Positions 44,341 to 55,868 are shown, counted from the stretch's first letter. The stretch is DNA of 64,000 bases from Lojkania enalia (GCA_010094045.1 ML986623.1:38221-102220), one strand, 5' to 3'. Notes: generated by a model from the letters alone, not told the origin. Numbers and translations: made by a program.

Positions 44341-45930
44341 ATGTCCTGGACAACGTTCCACGGGCCTTGGTCCAAGGACCTGGAGGCATTCAAGCAATCT
44401 ATTACCAACATGCCTTCACAGTATAAGGAGCCCTTTGATGCTATTGCTAGGGAGTCTTCCACTACTATTTGCGACATGGCTGCGCTACATGTGTGGGAAT
44501 CGGACTCGGATATCGACGCGCTTCTCCACCTCACACATGTTATTGTCAAGATTAGAAGCATCTCCACATATATTCCGCAGGAGACAGGCAAGGGAAAGCT
44601 TATTCCACTAGGGATGGTTATCATCGCGGAGCTGAAGCAGGGCAGAGATAATTTCCGTCGGCTCTGTGAACAGGTCAAACATCTCACCAACTCTGAGGGC
44701 ACGAGGCATCTCCACGGTACAGTCTACGCATTCGGCAGTATTGCCGTAGTGAAGGGCGTCAACAACGCGCTCACGCCTGACGTGAATGGTAGGTATAACG
44801 CTGCTACACGGAGCGAGATGGATGCTGCGGTGAAGAGGATAAACGTCACTATTGACCGCATCTTCAAAGAAAGCGCCTCAGGCATCGGACCGGGAAACAA
44901 TAAGCTGATTTGGCACCACGGGCCCGTAATCCACTTCCTACTGCACTGGATCAACAACACGACCTCCACCCTACGTTCCTATATCGGCAGCATCACCGTC
45001 ACTTCCGCCCTCGATTTCACCCAAGGCTTCCAACCTTCTATCCTCGGCACCCAGAACAAGATGAAGGATCTCGAGCGCTTGGAAACATACTGCAAGCGCC
45101 TGGCTATCAGCGCAGTGTTTCTGGATCCGAAGAGTCAGTTCGTCGTCCACGATTGCATCGCAACGTACATTTACTACTTCTCCTGGTACATACACACCCT
45201 TGTCCCACAAAGCTTGCTCCGTGAGCATTTCCACACTGCTCAGGACGCCCTGGTCACATTCGCCTTCCGCCTTCGCGGCGCCTCCGAGAGGAAATACACC
45301 GACGATGTCGTCCGCATGGTGAAGAAGCATCTCGACAAGTATACCGCGAAGCCATGGGCAAAATTCTGTATCTCGCCATCTAACTACACCAAACAGCACT
45401 GTCGCAACGCCGCCACCGACCTGCAAATCCATAACGCCGTCCAGCTGGCCGCCGACCCCTTCGCGTTCCTCGCCGGCGATGAGCGCATCGCTGGTGGTGC
45501 GTCCACAATGTTTCCAGCACTCGCGAGACTGTTCGTAGGACCGTGTGCTGGTGCTCTCGCGAATGAATATGTCTCTGCGCCCTTTGGCATCGATGCTCAG
45601 ACGTTCTTGATCCGCGCTTCCTCTGACTCGCCATTCCGCGTATACATCCCGGCCCCCGAGCAGACTGTTGATTTGGTCACGGAGCGCGTCCGGGGGACAT
45701 TCATGGCGGTCATCCAGTGCCTGCGCATGCAGCTGGGTGATCCGATTCTGAGGACTGAGGAGCGGATGATGTGGCAGGAGGTCAAGAAGGCATGTGGCTG
45801 GGCGATTGATGGGTGTGAGTTTGGGTTGCCCGGCGGCGTCATCGAGAAGGTGAGGTTTGTGGAGGGGAAATTTGTGGGCGGCATGTGGGAGTGGTTGGTT
45901 AGTGGGACGCCGGTGGACGGATGGGAGTAG
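44341..45930 (+). CDS. Uncharacterised 529-residue helical protein
   Basis: A single exon. I start at the first ATG (MSWTTFHGPWSKDLEAF); the frame is open a few codons further upstream without another ATG. The protein looks largely alpha-helical, has no signal peptide and no clear membrane helix, and shows regions such as HLTHVIVKIRSISTYIPQ, VIHFLLHWINNTTSTLRSY and VKKHLDKYTAKPWAKF. I do not recognise a family. An exocyst-like or other helical-bundle trafficking subunit is one thought, encouraged only by GYP7 and Mso1-like neighbours. Base composition and codon use look like those of nearby genes, so I consider it a real gene. Confidence 0.7.
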   Translation: MSWTTFHGPWSKDLEAFKQSITNMPSQYKEPFDAIARESSTTICDMAALHVWESDSDIDALLHLTHVIVKIRSISTYIPQETGKGKLIPLGMVIIAELKQGRDNFRRLCEQVKHLTNSEGTRHLHGTVYAFGSIAVVKGVNNALTPDVNGRYNAATRSEMDAAVKRINVTIDRIFKESASGIGPGNNKLIWHHGPVIHFLLHWINNTTSTLRSYIGSITVTSALDFTQGFQPSILGTQNKMKDLERLETYCKRLAISAVFLDPKSQFVVHDCIATYIYYFSWYIHTLVPQSLLREHFHTAQDALVTFAFRLRGASERKYTDDVVRMVKKHLDKYTAKPWAKFCISPSNYTKQHCRNAATDLQIHNAVQLAADPFAFLAGDERIAGGASTMFPALARLFVGPCAGALANEYVSAPFGIDAQTFLIRASSDSPFRVYIPAPEQTVDLVTERVRGTFMAVIQCLRMQLGDPILRTEERMMWQEVKKACGWAIDGCEFGLPGGVIEKVRFVEGKFVGGMWEWLVSGTPVDGWE

Positions 45931-46403
45931 GGTGGCTAAGATCGAACTTGATGAGCGATTGCCTTGCGTGGTATGGGGGTTTTCGGTGAGGCTGGTATAT
46001 GGATGGAGTGGTCTAGTCTGGGATTGTAGTAGTGGTGTATATGAGAATGGGGCATGATGTAATTGGCGTCTAAGTCATGACCTCTAAGGTTTCTGGTTTC
46101 TGTGGACTGGATTAAGGATTGGATTCAAAACGAGTATTTCAATCATGAAGATAGGTTCGGTGATGATTGGAGTCCCAACGCGGTGGTTTGTAGATACGCT
46201 TTGTGGATTCTGCACCGGAGCTCATCCCATCCAAATCAAATCAAGTAAATCCAATCCAACCCGTCATTGCAATCAATCGCCCTTTCACTTCAAACCCCGC
46301 CCCACCCTTCACAAATCCATCCCTCAAATACTCCAGTTCCCAAACTTTCCATCTCTACTCATCTGCACCCGACCCAAGCCCTCCATCAATCCCCTAAAGT
46401 ACC
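45931..46403. other. Convergent 3' flanks
   Basis: Spacer between two genes that end toward each other; short repeats of ATCCAA-like words near 46230-46260. Nothing else seen. Confidence 0.4.
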
Positions 46404-47592
46404 CTAAACCCATTTCCTGGCCCCCTCCCCCACTCGCCCATCCTCATACCTCACCTCCCATCCAGCAACCCACTCAAACATCTGGCCCAAAGCAATCTTA
46501 TTCTCCGCACAGATCCTAATAACATGACCGCGATGTGGTTTCACTGACGCGCACATATCGGACTCGCGCTCGGCGTGGAGATCGAAGGTATAGAATTCGA
46601 TTTGGGGGCCTAGGACGAGGAAGGCTGGGGCTGATAGAATGGGAGTGTGTGGTGCGGGGGTGGAGAGGCTTGTTTGGGTTGGGGAGTTGGAATTGTAGAT
46701 GGAGGGAGGGAGGGAGAAGGCCGGGACGAGGATGTCGCGGGGTTGGACTAATGCGGTGGTGGACCAGGTGGGCTTTGTGGATAGGTTGTCGATCATGATT
46801 GCTGGGAATACAAATCAGCATATATATAAATGGATACATGTGAAGTAGGAAGTGGAATGGACGATAGATTTTGGCCGTATACTAATGGGGATATGATTTC
46901 TTACCGAGAAATGTATGCGGGATCCATTCCTCGTCCTTGTGGCTGTTGTCTCGCGGAACAAAGTGCATCTTTTCAACGACGAAGCCCCCAATATTCTCCC
47001 TCGGTACGCGATGGAAGATAGGCTGCTCTTTCGCTCGTGCCTTGGGGTCCTTCGTTCGCGACTTGAGCTCTATGGACCAATCATATTTGCATGGTTCCCA
47101 TTTCTGCACCTGGAAGCCTTGGTCACGGGGGAAGTAGTGCGTGAGTAGGGTATGGAAGAGTGAGTTTGCACAGTCCAGTTGGCTGTTTGGTGTTGCGGTG
47201 ATGACCGAGTAGCTAGCAGCGTAGGAGGATATGAGGTAGAGAATTCGCGGGATTTTGTGCATCTTTTGCTGGGTGAAGTTCGGGATTTCGAAAGAGTCGC
47301 CGTTCGGACGAAGGGGCGGCGTGCCGCACGAGCTGCAAGATGTGACAGATGCAACTGAGGAGCGGTCTTCGTCTAGGTTTGTTTAAGAAATGCAAATGGC
47401 TAGTTCAGCGTTGAGGCTTCTACGTACTATCCTGGGCCGTGGAATCGTTCATGTTGAGTTCGTAGGTTGCGTCTATATATGGGGTATCTGGGTGGATTCG
47501 TTAGTACGACTTTGATCTCGAGATGATCTATAGGAAAGGATTGATATCAGCTTACCAACTTTGATGGGGTCTTTAGTGGTATCGATGTCCAT
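46404..47592 (-). CDS. Uncharacterised fungal protein, four exons
   Basis: Hand-built model complement(46404..46801, 46905..47372, 47428..47487, 47556..47592), introns 103, 55 and 68 bp, 320 residues. Each junction has GT-AG and correct phase. Exons 1 and 2 give a short acidic N-terminus (MDIDTTKDPIKVDTPYIDA); exon 3 has a Cys pair (TSCSSCGTPP) and a folded-looking region (ILYLISSYAASYSVITA, HTLLTHYFPRDQGFQVQKW); exon 4 is Pro/Ser/Thr-rich and then ends in EWVAGWEVRYEDGR. No known domain is recognised. The N-terminal exons are short and therefore less secure than the core. Confidence 0.65.
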
Positions 47593-48318
47593 TGCGCTCG
47601 AATCCACCACCGAGTCAATTCGGTTCCCTTGCTGATGCTATATGATTGCCCGAGTTCTCAATCCTATCATTGACTGAGGACCACGAGGAGAACAATCGCC
47701 TGGGCAAGGTGGATGATATTAAGAAACTATAGCGCGCTATAAATGATCATACGTCAAAATGATGCTCCGTAGCTGGTAATATATAAAAGCTATCGCCCGA
47801 ATATGGGGGGTGTGCCGTAATATATACCGAGGAAGCAGGGGCGAGGTGAAGGTAATGTCAACTATGAGTGATGACGGTGAAGGTAACGGTAGAGTGGAAT
47901 AAATAATAAACTTTTATTATAGTGAGATAAATATCTGCCCGGTGAAGCCGTTGGGGCACAAGGAATATTGCCGAACGCTCTTTCGCTGTAGGGGAACCGT
48001 GGTGTGTAAACTGTTACCTTCCGCCTAGGTTGAACTAATAACCACCAACGTTGGGCAGTTGACAGGAAGGGTGGATACCCTGCAAACCGGAGGATGCAGA
48101 TTGATCTGTTGATTGTACATTTACATAACATTCAGAATGTGTATCGAAGTTATATGCGCTTTGCGTTATTTCTTTGAGCTGGTGAAGAGAATTCCAAGGT
48201 TGAGACTTATTCCATATCGTGTGGTAGATACCCTCAAGCACCTTGGCTGGAAAATGTAGAACAGGTACATAGATTAACACATCTTTTGCTGAAGAAAGCA
48301 AATTTCATCATGACGATA
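47593..48318. other. Spacer upstream of the four-exon gene
   Basis: Promoter of the minus-strand gene on the left and 3' flank of the DUF2011 gene on the right. No gene seen. Confidence 0.4.
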
Positions 48319-49149
48319 TCATTCACTTGCCTCGATGCTAATCTGTTGTGATAGGTTTTTGGGGATGCCCGTAGCACCTGCCTCTGCCAATTTCTTCGCC
48401 TTATCCCTTGACTTCTTCTTCACTTTCTTTTCGCGATTCCTTCGTGTTCTCTTCTCCCTCTCAGCATCCTCCTTCTCCTTGGTCATTCTTTCCTGCTCGG
48501 CCTTCTTGTCCTTTGTAGCCTGCAATTTCTTCCGTAGCGCAATCCTGCTCTTCTTACCTTTCCTTCTCCTCTTCTTGACCCTCTCTTCAACTCTGACGAT
48601 AGTTTTGGGATCCCCAACTAGTACCGCTTTCTTAATCCCGGCTGGCGATATCGTTCGAACTTTCCAAGGCAATGCGCAGCCCGGCCATGGTTCTTTCGAT
48701 AATTCCACGATCATATCACCAGAGATGGCAGACGCTTTCAATTCCCTCTCTCTTCGACTTGTTATTTCGGCGGTAAAGTAGTAGCTCCTAGGTTTCTTCA
48801 CGATAAATCCTGGCTCTCGAGTTGTAGCATCGGGGGATGATATTCGGATTTTGTGGGATTCTGGCGCAGTTGAGCAAGATGGGGCGAAGAGTCGAAGCTC
48901 TGTCTCCTCGCCATCACTTTCCACATGCGCATTAATTGTAATACTATCTTGTTGATCCGTTGTAAAGGTAAACTCATTGTGTGCCCGGGAACGAAGAAGC
49001 TCGTTGAGGGTTGGATCGGGAGAGGAACGGAGAGATGAGAGGGGAGATTGTAGCTGGTCGCGGCGGATCCTTCGAATGAATTAACAGGATAGCAATAAGG
49101 GAGGACGGAATAAATGCTCTTACCGCTTCGCGCTAGGGATTGCAAACAT
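48319..49149 (-). CDS. DUF2011-like conserved fungal protein
   Basis: Two exons, complement(48319..49069, 49124..49149), intron 54 bp, 258 residues. The tiny first exon encodes MFAIPSAKR, and the second continues with IRRDQLQSPLSSL, giving the AKR-(I/V)-RR start typical of DUF2011 proteins. The middle holds PRSYYFTAEITSRRERELKA and KEPWPGCALPWKVRTI. The last 90 residues are Lys/Arg/Glu-rich and probably a long charged helix or nuclear localisation region. Function is unknown; a nuclear or nucleolar location is likely from composition. The family call comes from pattern memory. Confidence 0.75.
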
Positions 49150-49387
49150 GTTGTGAGGATTGATGCAATTGTTGTCATTCCGCGGACTCAAGCTTAGATC
49201 GAAAATAAGTGGGCGGGAGATCGACGTGCCAAGGCAAGTTAAGTCCAACACTAAGCCTCGACACCTAGTCTGTATCGCGAGTGGGACTGATACATCACCA
49301 CGTGTAACATTCAAGAACAAAATCAAATTTTATAGGCCGGATGTGCGGGCTGTTGTAAGCCGATGGTACACGGAAGGCCCTCTAATA

Positions 49388-49441
49388 TTAGAATCATAGT
49401 ATGCTTCATCGGAAAGCGGGGCTCGGAATCATAAACCAATC
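49388..49441. repeat. Degenerate repeat, copy 1
   Basis: Resembles the sequence at 51129-51180: both contain GGGGCT(A/C)GGAATC followed a few bases later by AACCAATC, with a shared left part around TTCA(T/C)C..GAAAGC. Identity is roughly four fifths by eye, with small gaps. Confidence 0.4.
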
Positions 49442-51128
49442 GGGTATTGTATCAAACAGTTCTCGACCTCCATTTGGTGTGCAGCTCGCAAAGTATTTGC
49501 TATATCCCCTTGATTGGTCTATAGAATGAGGCTTTGCTGAGCTATGATTTTTAAGACGAGGGATGAGGTTTGATGGTGCTGTCAGATTCTTCAATATAAT
49601 AATCGAGACAAAGGCCCGCAAGCCAATTTCTTACATGGGTTTAGGAAGATGGATGGGTTTGGGGTTACACGCTTGTAGCATTGGATAAGATGGTGGGATT
49701 TGGGGTTAGTGGGCGTGGATGTCATTCAGAGCGTAGCGGCTGGTGTTTTGAAGCTTTACGGGATGGCTAGGACTTGGCATTAGCAGTTGATAAACTATTC
49801 AGCTGTTGAAAGTCTTGTGCGCACCTGGGTGCGGAATCTATATGCACATGAGGGGAATCTATTTGGGTTTAAGAGTCTTCTATGTTCAAGTTTGCAAGCC
49901 CGGTAAATGTCGTTCTCCGTTTCCATTGAAGCAAGACTGACACCTCACTATCCGATTTGAATTCTTGTATTATAATTTTCCTAACTAATTAGAGGAAGGG
50001 TCAAGGAGTAAGACGTCTTAAGTAGCTCTTTGCTAATTTATAGTTCTACTTAAATAATAAAACCCTATATTACTCGCGGGAGTAATGATAACTAGGCATA
50101 TTGTAGCTATGCATATCCCAATCTATATTGAGTTTGAATATCTGTAATCGAATTTTCGAGATTTCCCGGAGCCCGTTTTCGAATAAGCTTCTGAAAACGA
50201 GAATAAAGGCAATTTATGAAAGTGTAAAGGACGCCCCTCGGGAGACCGTCGATTAGGATTCGAATTCGGATTCGAATCAGGCTTCGAGCTCACATTAAAT
50301 CTTTATAGACTGATGCCATTCACTTAGCTCCATTATGACCAATTGTTGCACTGTAGGCTTAATCTACATCAGACCAATTATCAGCACTCTTTGGCTAGTG
50401 CTGGCGGCATGACTGCATTCAACGCAAACAACAAGGAACATTAGGAACTCGTCATCGGTATTCTTTCCCTAATTCCCCTCTTCAGAACTATAATGAGTGC
50501 TGATCCAATTTTTTCTTCCATGACGCCTCCGAAGGCTCGATGGATGTGGTGATCGATAGCTTAACGAGATATAGATAATCATAATACAAAGGCAATTCTA
50601 ATGAGGCCATCATCATAGAATACCTCTGCTACTTGCACCAAACGATCTATGGTCTTGAGTCAAGCTATGTTCACCTAGATAAGTCCGTGACTATCATAGT
50701 GGGGATTTAGATGCCTTCCCGGTTGATTTTGTTGAGCGAATTCTATTAACAATCAATATTAATTAATGTGGAGGAATTTTGTAGGAGCAGCAGACGATAG
50801 GAGAGCCAGGTGAATGATGTTTGGATCCCTTGGGGGAGTCAATGCTTCGATTCTATTTAGCGTAACAGCGGCTAATAGGAAGATAAGAGAAGGAAGAACG
50901 CGGGTATATCTGTCCGAGTACTCTACATTTCATTCTCAGTGGGGGTATTTGATAAAATTTTGGAAGTCCTGGTGGATATGGGGGTAATTGTGATAAACTA
51001 TAGGAATTGATGATGGCAGGAGTATAATTTACAAAGTTTGTGGTGATTTAGGGGCCTACGTAGTCTTTTGCAAAGGTTTTTTAGGTCTGACAGTGTTTTA
51101 ATGGACGCGAAGGTTAAGGTTGTATTTG

Positions 51129-51180
51129 CCTATCGTGGTGTTTCACCAGAAAGCAGCGGGGCTAGGAATCGAACCAATCA
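51129..51180. repeat. Degenerate repeat, copy 2
   Basis: Partner of 49388-49441. On the minus strand it reads GGTTCGATTCC, a perfect RNA polymerase III B-box-like word, but the flanks do not fold as a tRNA. It may be a relic of a tRNA-derived element. Confidence 0.4.
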
Positions 51181-51820
51181 GCTCTAGGATGGTGTAGTGA
51201 CTCCCAATTTTCTACTCTCAAAGGGGTAAATCATCCATCTTTTGTGTGATTCGCCAGTATTCCGCCGCCGTGCTGAGCCTGAAATAATATCTGCCTCAGG
51301 TTACTTGACAAAAATTTAGAATTTTGGTGCATCCATATACTCTTTGACACGTGTGGTGGATCGCCATTTTCCATCAGAAAATAATTCTCACATCCGAAAG
51401 CTATTCATAAGCTTGGAAACATTCCTGGTGCTCTTCTTTGAAGCTAGACTGCAGTCTCGCAAATCGTGATTCAAAAATGCGCAGGCAGCCTTCGTTGAGA
51501 AAAAAAGATTTTAAAGTGTTTGGGGCTCCTCGCCAATAAACAAGTTTCGTTGGATAACATCGAAAGCCACAGCGACAGTGGAACCAATGACCGCTCCGCA
51601 CGTTCCAAGATGCTGATGTAGATGAATATCGTGGCTAGGCAGCCACAATGAGCAAGGAAATTGCTTTTAGGAGTGGCAGTGCAATATAGCAGGATTGCCT
51701 CCTTATGTTGCTCGTGTTCCCTATTCTATAGCTCAGTTGAACCACTTCTAGCGTTTTCATATCTGTGACCAGAGCTGCGTTGTCTGAGTTTTGGATTATT
51801 GAAGAGAAATACAACTGGAA

Positions 51821-53171
51821 ATGCTCACGTTGAACGAAGAAGACCTAGAAGAACTTCTCGAGGCTGCTAGCCCCGCTGGTGAATCTTGTTTGGATACCAA
51901 CAATGTGGAGAACCTCAATGGAAGCGCACAACCAGAGACCAACCTAACAACATGCGATCCGGACAGCCTATGGAGAAGAGCACAAGAGGCCGCTCGACAA
52001 CGCCTACGAGATCGATTAGCTGACATTGACCCCACGATCATCGCCCGTGTTCTCAAGCAATTTCCCTATCGGTCAGTTGACCGCTGTGTCAAGACAGGGA
52101 AGTGGATACCTGATGTACCAATGTGGACTTGCTTGGTCTCCCTATTTCCTAAACAAGTCCATGCGCTTGAAAGTATTGCTCAAAAGGAACGCGTCTTATA
52201 CAAGTTATTCGACACTTATTCTCCAAGCCACACCTTAGACCTTCTCTCAGGCAACCACTTTGAAACATGGAAAATGCAACGGAGCTTCACAATGTCCCCC
52301 ATGGATCCACTTTGGAACGAGAAAAAGCTGAAAGTCCGTTTACATTTTGAGGATCTCGAAGAGATGTGGCCGCTCGTGCAAACCGAGCTAATTGCAGTCG
52401 ATAAGGTTTTTGAAAGTCAAATCAAGGCTATAGAAAACGGTGTCAGTAGCACAATCGCTTTTCTGCGTGACTTTCTCTTGGCGCTAGATTCAAGAGAAGA
52501 GGAGGCAAGGAAGGTTTTGGAATGTAGGTAAATCCATCGCTTTATTTTGCATATCTAATTCTCCATCAGCTCGCTTAGAAGGTGTCACATCGCGTTCTAA
52601 TAGTAAAGTCGATCTCGAGAGTCAAATCCCTCTGTCCAAGCATCCGATCACTAGCCAGGACGGCTACCATCAATCCATATGGCAGACCTGGAGAGAACGT
52701 CTCGGACTCAAATGGGCTCGATTAAAAAAAAGTCTTGGCAATGATCGCGTAATGTCCGTCATAATGAGTATCTTCTGCATAGTCGGTCTTATCACCACCA
52801 TCCTTGCGGTATATAAATGCGAATCAAATCCGGACCTGCCCAACGTCGACAGCAATTTTTGGTCTGCTCTGGCTCAAACAAACATTGGCATAGCGGCTAT
52901 ATATTCGGTTGTTTTTCCTCAGCTTCAGGGCGGACAGGATCCTGTACCTTATAGCTGGAGATTGTGGTTCAAAGCCTTACTTATTAAAAGTGTAATTTCT
53001 GCTATGATAGCTACATTAGTCTATCCATGGCATAGTAGGACTAGTATTGTTGCGGCGTTTGTGTCCACTGTTACCCAGTTGGCTGTAACACTTATGATGA
53101 TTTTGGGGGCGAGGAAAAGAATTCTGGAATTGGAGATGGACGTTACGAGGCTACGAAGGAAGAACGGATAG
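51821..53171 (+). CDS. Uncharacterised membrane protein with four C-terminal helices
   Basis: Two exons, join(51821..52523, 52570..53171), intron 46 bp, 434 residues. The N-terminal 290 residues are soluble and acidic-to-mixed (LNEEDLEELLEAASPAGES at the start; VKTGKWIPDVPMW and FSPSHTL-like segments in the middle, the latter reading YSPSHTLDLLSG). Four hydrophobic helices follow at about 297-317, 330-350, 362-382 and 393-416, then a charged heptad-like tail (RKRILELEMDVTRLRRK). No family is recognised. The layout, a cytosolic head plus a small membrane bundle and a coiled-coil tail, recalls fungal proteins found near incompatibility loci, but nothing here proves that. Confidence 0.7.
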
Positions 53172-53312
53172 AATATACCTTAGTAGTAACTAGAATAATA
53201 GACTTTGCATCTTAGCCGGTAGCACTTGCTCGACTTGTGCTGCGGGATATAGAATCTAATGAAAACTTTGCCATTTCATGACTTATGGAATTTTTCAAGT
53301 TGGGTGAGCCGA

Positions 53313-54473
53313 TTAGAATTTCAATAACTCATCTCTAACCAATTCAAACGGCCACCTACCCTCCATTTCTTTCTCCCACTCCGTTTCCCGCCACCCCACC
53401 CGAACGACAAATCTTCCATCCACCTTCACGCCGAACAACATTTTCAGAAGCTCATTGTCTTTCTTGTAGAGACCCTTATCAAATATCAAAATAGTCAGCT
53501 GCCTTAACCCACTCATCCCCTTCAAGATCCTGCATGCCTGTGCGATATTCGCCACGTCGCCCTTGCGGATGGCAAAGCGTAGATGTAGATTACGGATCAT
53601 ATTCAGGCGACTTGGGAGGACTGTCGGTTCAAATTGAACGAATGTTGAGAGTGAGAGGAAGGAAAATATATTCCTTGTATACAGCATGGGAACAGCTTCC
53701 GCATATCTGGACCGAATTAGCATTCACGTGACCTCCTAATAACTTACAGAACATTGAAATTAAAGCAAGGGAACATCTAAAGGAAAAAGTATTTACATCA
53801 GCCGGCATGTTTTTAGTAGATTGAGCATTCCGCCTTTCCTACACCACCACCTCAAAAACCCGGTCTCCACCTTATTCCCTTTCACTATCGCCTTCGGCGC
53901 TCGGAAATACAACTCTCCATCTCCATTAATCCAGATAGCGCAAGCAGAATGATTAGCCTTCCCATATATCAAAGTGTCTTCGTCCCATTTACAGGGTTCG
54001 TAGTCTAGCCGGGTTAACGTCGTCTCAATATTAGTAGAGTCATGTGGGGGTTTTGTAAGGCTTGGAACGAGAGAGGGGATGATGTGTAGGACGCGAGAAC
54101 AGAGGATGTGCTGGTATATTTGGTGGCGCAGCTCGAGGGGTAGTTTGGTGAGAAGGAAGCATTGCTTTTGTGGGTTTGTATGTTGAGTGCCTGGGTGTAA
54201 GATCCTAGTCCATATTGTAGGGCGGGGTTCTTCGGAGGTCGAAAGAATGCTGAGTGTACGTTTTCTTTGTGATGGAAGGGATATAGGTGCGCTATAGGTC
54301 AACGATTTGTGGGCCGAGTATGCCGTTTGTCGGAATTTGCGGCGACGGATCCAGCGCTTGTAGTGAGCTTTGAGGAATAGATAGGGTTTCCAGACGGTTT
54401 CGAAGAATATGAGGCTTGGGACAAGGGATTTCTGGAAGGTTAGGAACAAGCGAGTTTTGGATGCATCTGTCAT
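53313..54473 (-). CDS. DUF7730-type fungal protein, second copy
   Basis: Two exons, complement(53313..53706, 53797..54473), intron 90 bp, 356 residues from the ATG at 54473. An upstream in-frame ATG at 54626 would add 51 residues that look unlike the family. Core motifs: LTKLPLELRHQIYQHILCSR, LDYEPCKWDED and LLKTCRLIYAEAVPMLYTRN, followed by FSFLSLSTFVQF and a Trp/Glu-rich end. The intron interrupts the Ile codon of the TCRxIY motif in the same phase as in the gene at 37121-38286, which supports common ancestry. No function is known for the family. Confidence 0.8.
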
Positions 54474-55868
54474 TTTTTTTTTAATAATGGCTAAGTTGAA
54501 GTAGCAAAGCTGGATTAAGAGATCAAGGCCAAATAGGGGCGGAGAGCTACGATAAGGTTGTGAGGCGAGGCTGTGCAATGGGTGACTGCAGCTAGTCCGT
54601 TTTCTAACCAGGAAATTAAAACGCACAAAACCTATTTGGCTCTACGTTTCCAGCCGACCATGAGAAAAAAAGCAGAATTTCAAAAGTAGAAAAATGACAC
54701 AATGTATTGTTGGTAGAAGGTGGAGATAGTTAACTTCTGTTGGTTGAATCAATACCGTGTAACGATGCAAATTTGGTTAATCTAAATATTGCCAGGACTC
54801 TGTTGTTATCGACTCTATGTGCCGCTTGTACCACGACCAGCGATCGTCCAGTTTTACTTAGCAAGGGGCGTAAACGAGGTTAGGACACACAGAGGAGAGA
54901 GGTTTAGGCTTCAGTGAAGAGAGAGTAAAGGACTGCTGTTCTCAGAATACTTGGGGGAAAGGTTGTATTCGGTGGAATAACTACACAGAGCTCAACCTGG
55001 ATAGTAAATCTATCTACTTATATAGGAGAGTCTGAGACTGCCAAGCTCTGCTTGTCCTGTCTATCCTGTTGTCCTGCCGAACGGGACGAGCAGGGTAACC
55101 TAAAACGGTCACGTGCGTAGTTTAGGCTATGCACAGCCACAGGCTGAGCTTCTGATCGATCTAAGTGACGTAAAATTACACAGTACTGGCTATGTAAGAG
55201 GCGAGGTTTCGCATCGTATTTCATTGAGGGTGTAGTAACCTTACGTAAATCTTCGTGCGATAGCAGCCAAAACGCTAATAGTAGCTTGTAAATACTATAG
55301 TGATGTTTTCAGGCTAAGATGGAACCCTTCTATAGGTGTTACTAGCCGCAAGAGCATAGTAATAGTACTGGCTCAGAAGTCTGTTTAATGACAAAAGGAG
55401 GCTCTATATAAATCAGGCGCGATGGGAACCACACAATAGTATTTTCCAGATGTGAAGGTTGCCGAAATGCTCGGAATCGCCTATAGCACACACATAATAC
55501 GAAAATATAAAAGACATCAGGATGTGCGCAGAGTTTCAGTACTGCAAAGTTGAAGTACCTCTTATTTTTCTTGTTGCAGCGGGTTTCTCGCTACTCATGG
55601 AGGGACGTCGGGGCATGATTTCGCTGCATTACTTACCACGGAGCTAGGCTGCCGCGGTATTCATTTCCATCCTACAACAAACCTCCAAGAAACACCATTT
55701 CTATCCCGCGCTTCAATCACTTATCGAATCGCAATTCATGAACGAGACGAATGTCCCAGAAGAAAAGTCCCTTCGCATCCCGCATCATCCACATTACATA
55801 TGAGAAGGTGTGATCTCCGTTGACGAGTCAAAGAAGCTATCATTTAACGTGAATGCCAATAATTTCTA
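54474..55868. other. Gene-free stretch with possible retroelement debris
   Basis: No gene supported. The part around 54750-55260 has LTR-like traits: a TGTAAC start, a TATATAGG motif near 55019, and an imperfect inverted repeat CTGCTTGTCCTG/CGGGACGAGCAG at about 55046-55095. I see no coding remains of reverse transcriptase or integrase. Confidence 0.4.
54756..55260. mobile_element. Possible solo LTR or other retroelement remnant
   Basis: Called only from general look: TGTAAC at the left, internal TATA-like box, GC-rich hairpin, and unlike composition from neighbours. No target-site duplication or second copy in the window confirms it, and the right border is uncertain. Confidence 0.25.

Larger units (their letters stand above)
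49150..51820. other. Gene-poor AT-rich stretch with degenerate repeat pair
   Basis: About 2.7 kb without a supported gene. It contains a degenerate repeat pair (about 49388-49441 and 51129-51180), a short hairpin CGTTTTC/GAAAACG at 50174-50199, and a cluster of GATTCGAATC-type palindromes at 50257-50279. The composition suggests old, possibly RIP-mutated, non-coding DNA. Confidence 0.5.

Noticed and set aside
51140..51215. tRNA gene on the minus strand around the B-box-like word
   Set aside because: The T-arm stem does not pair properly and no anticodon or acceptor stem could be found.
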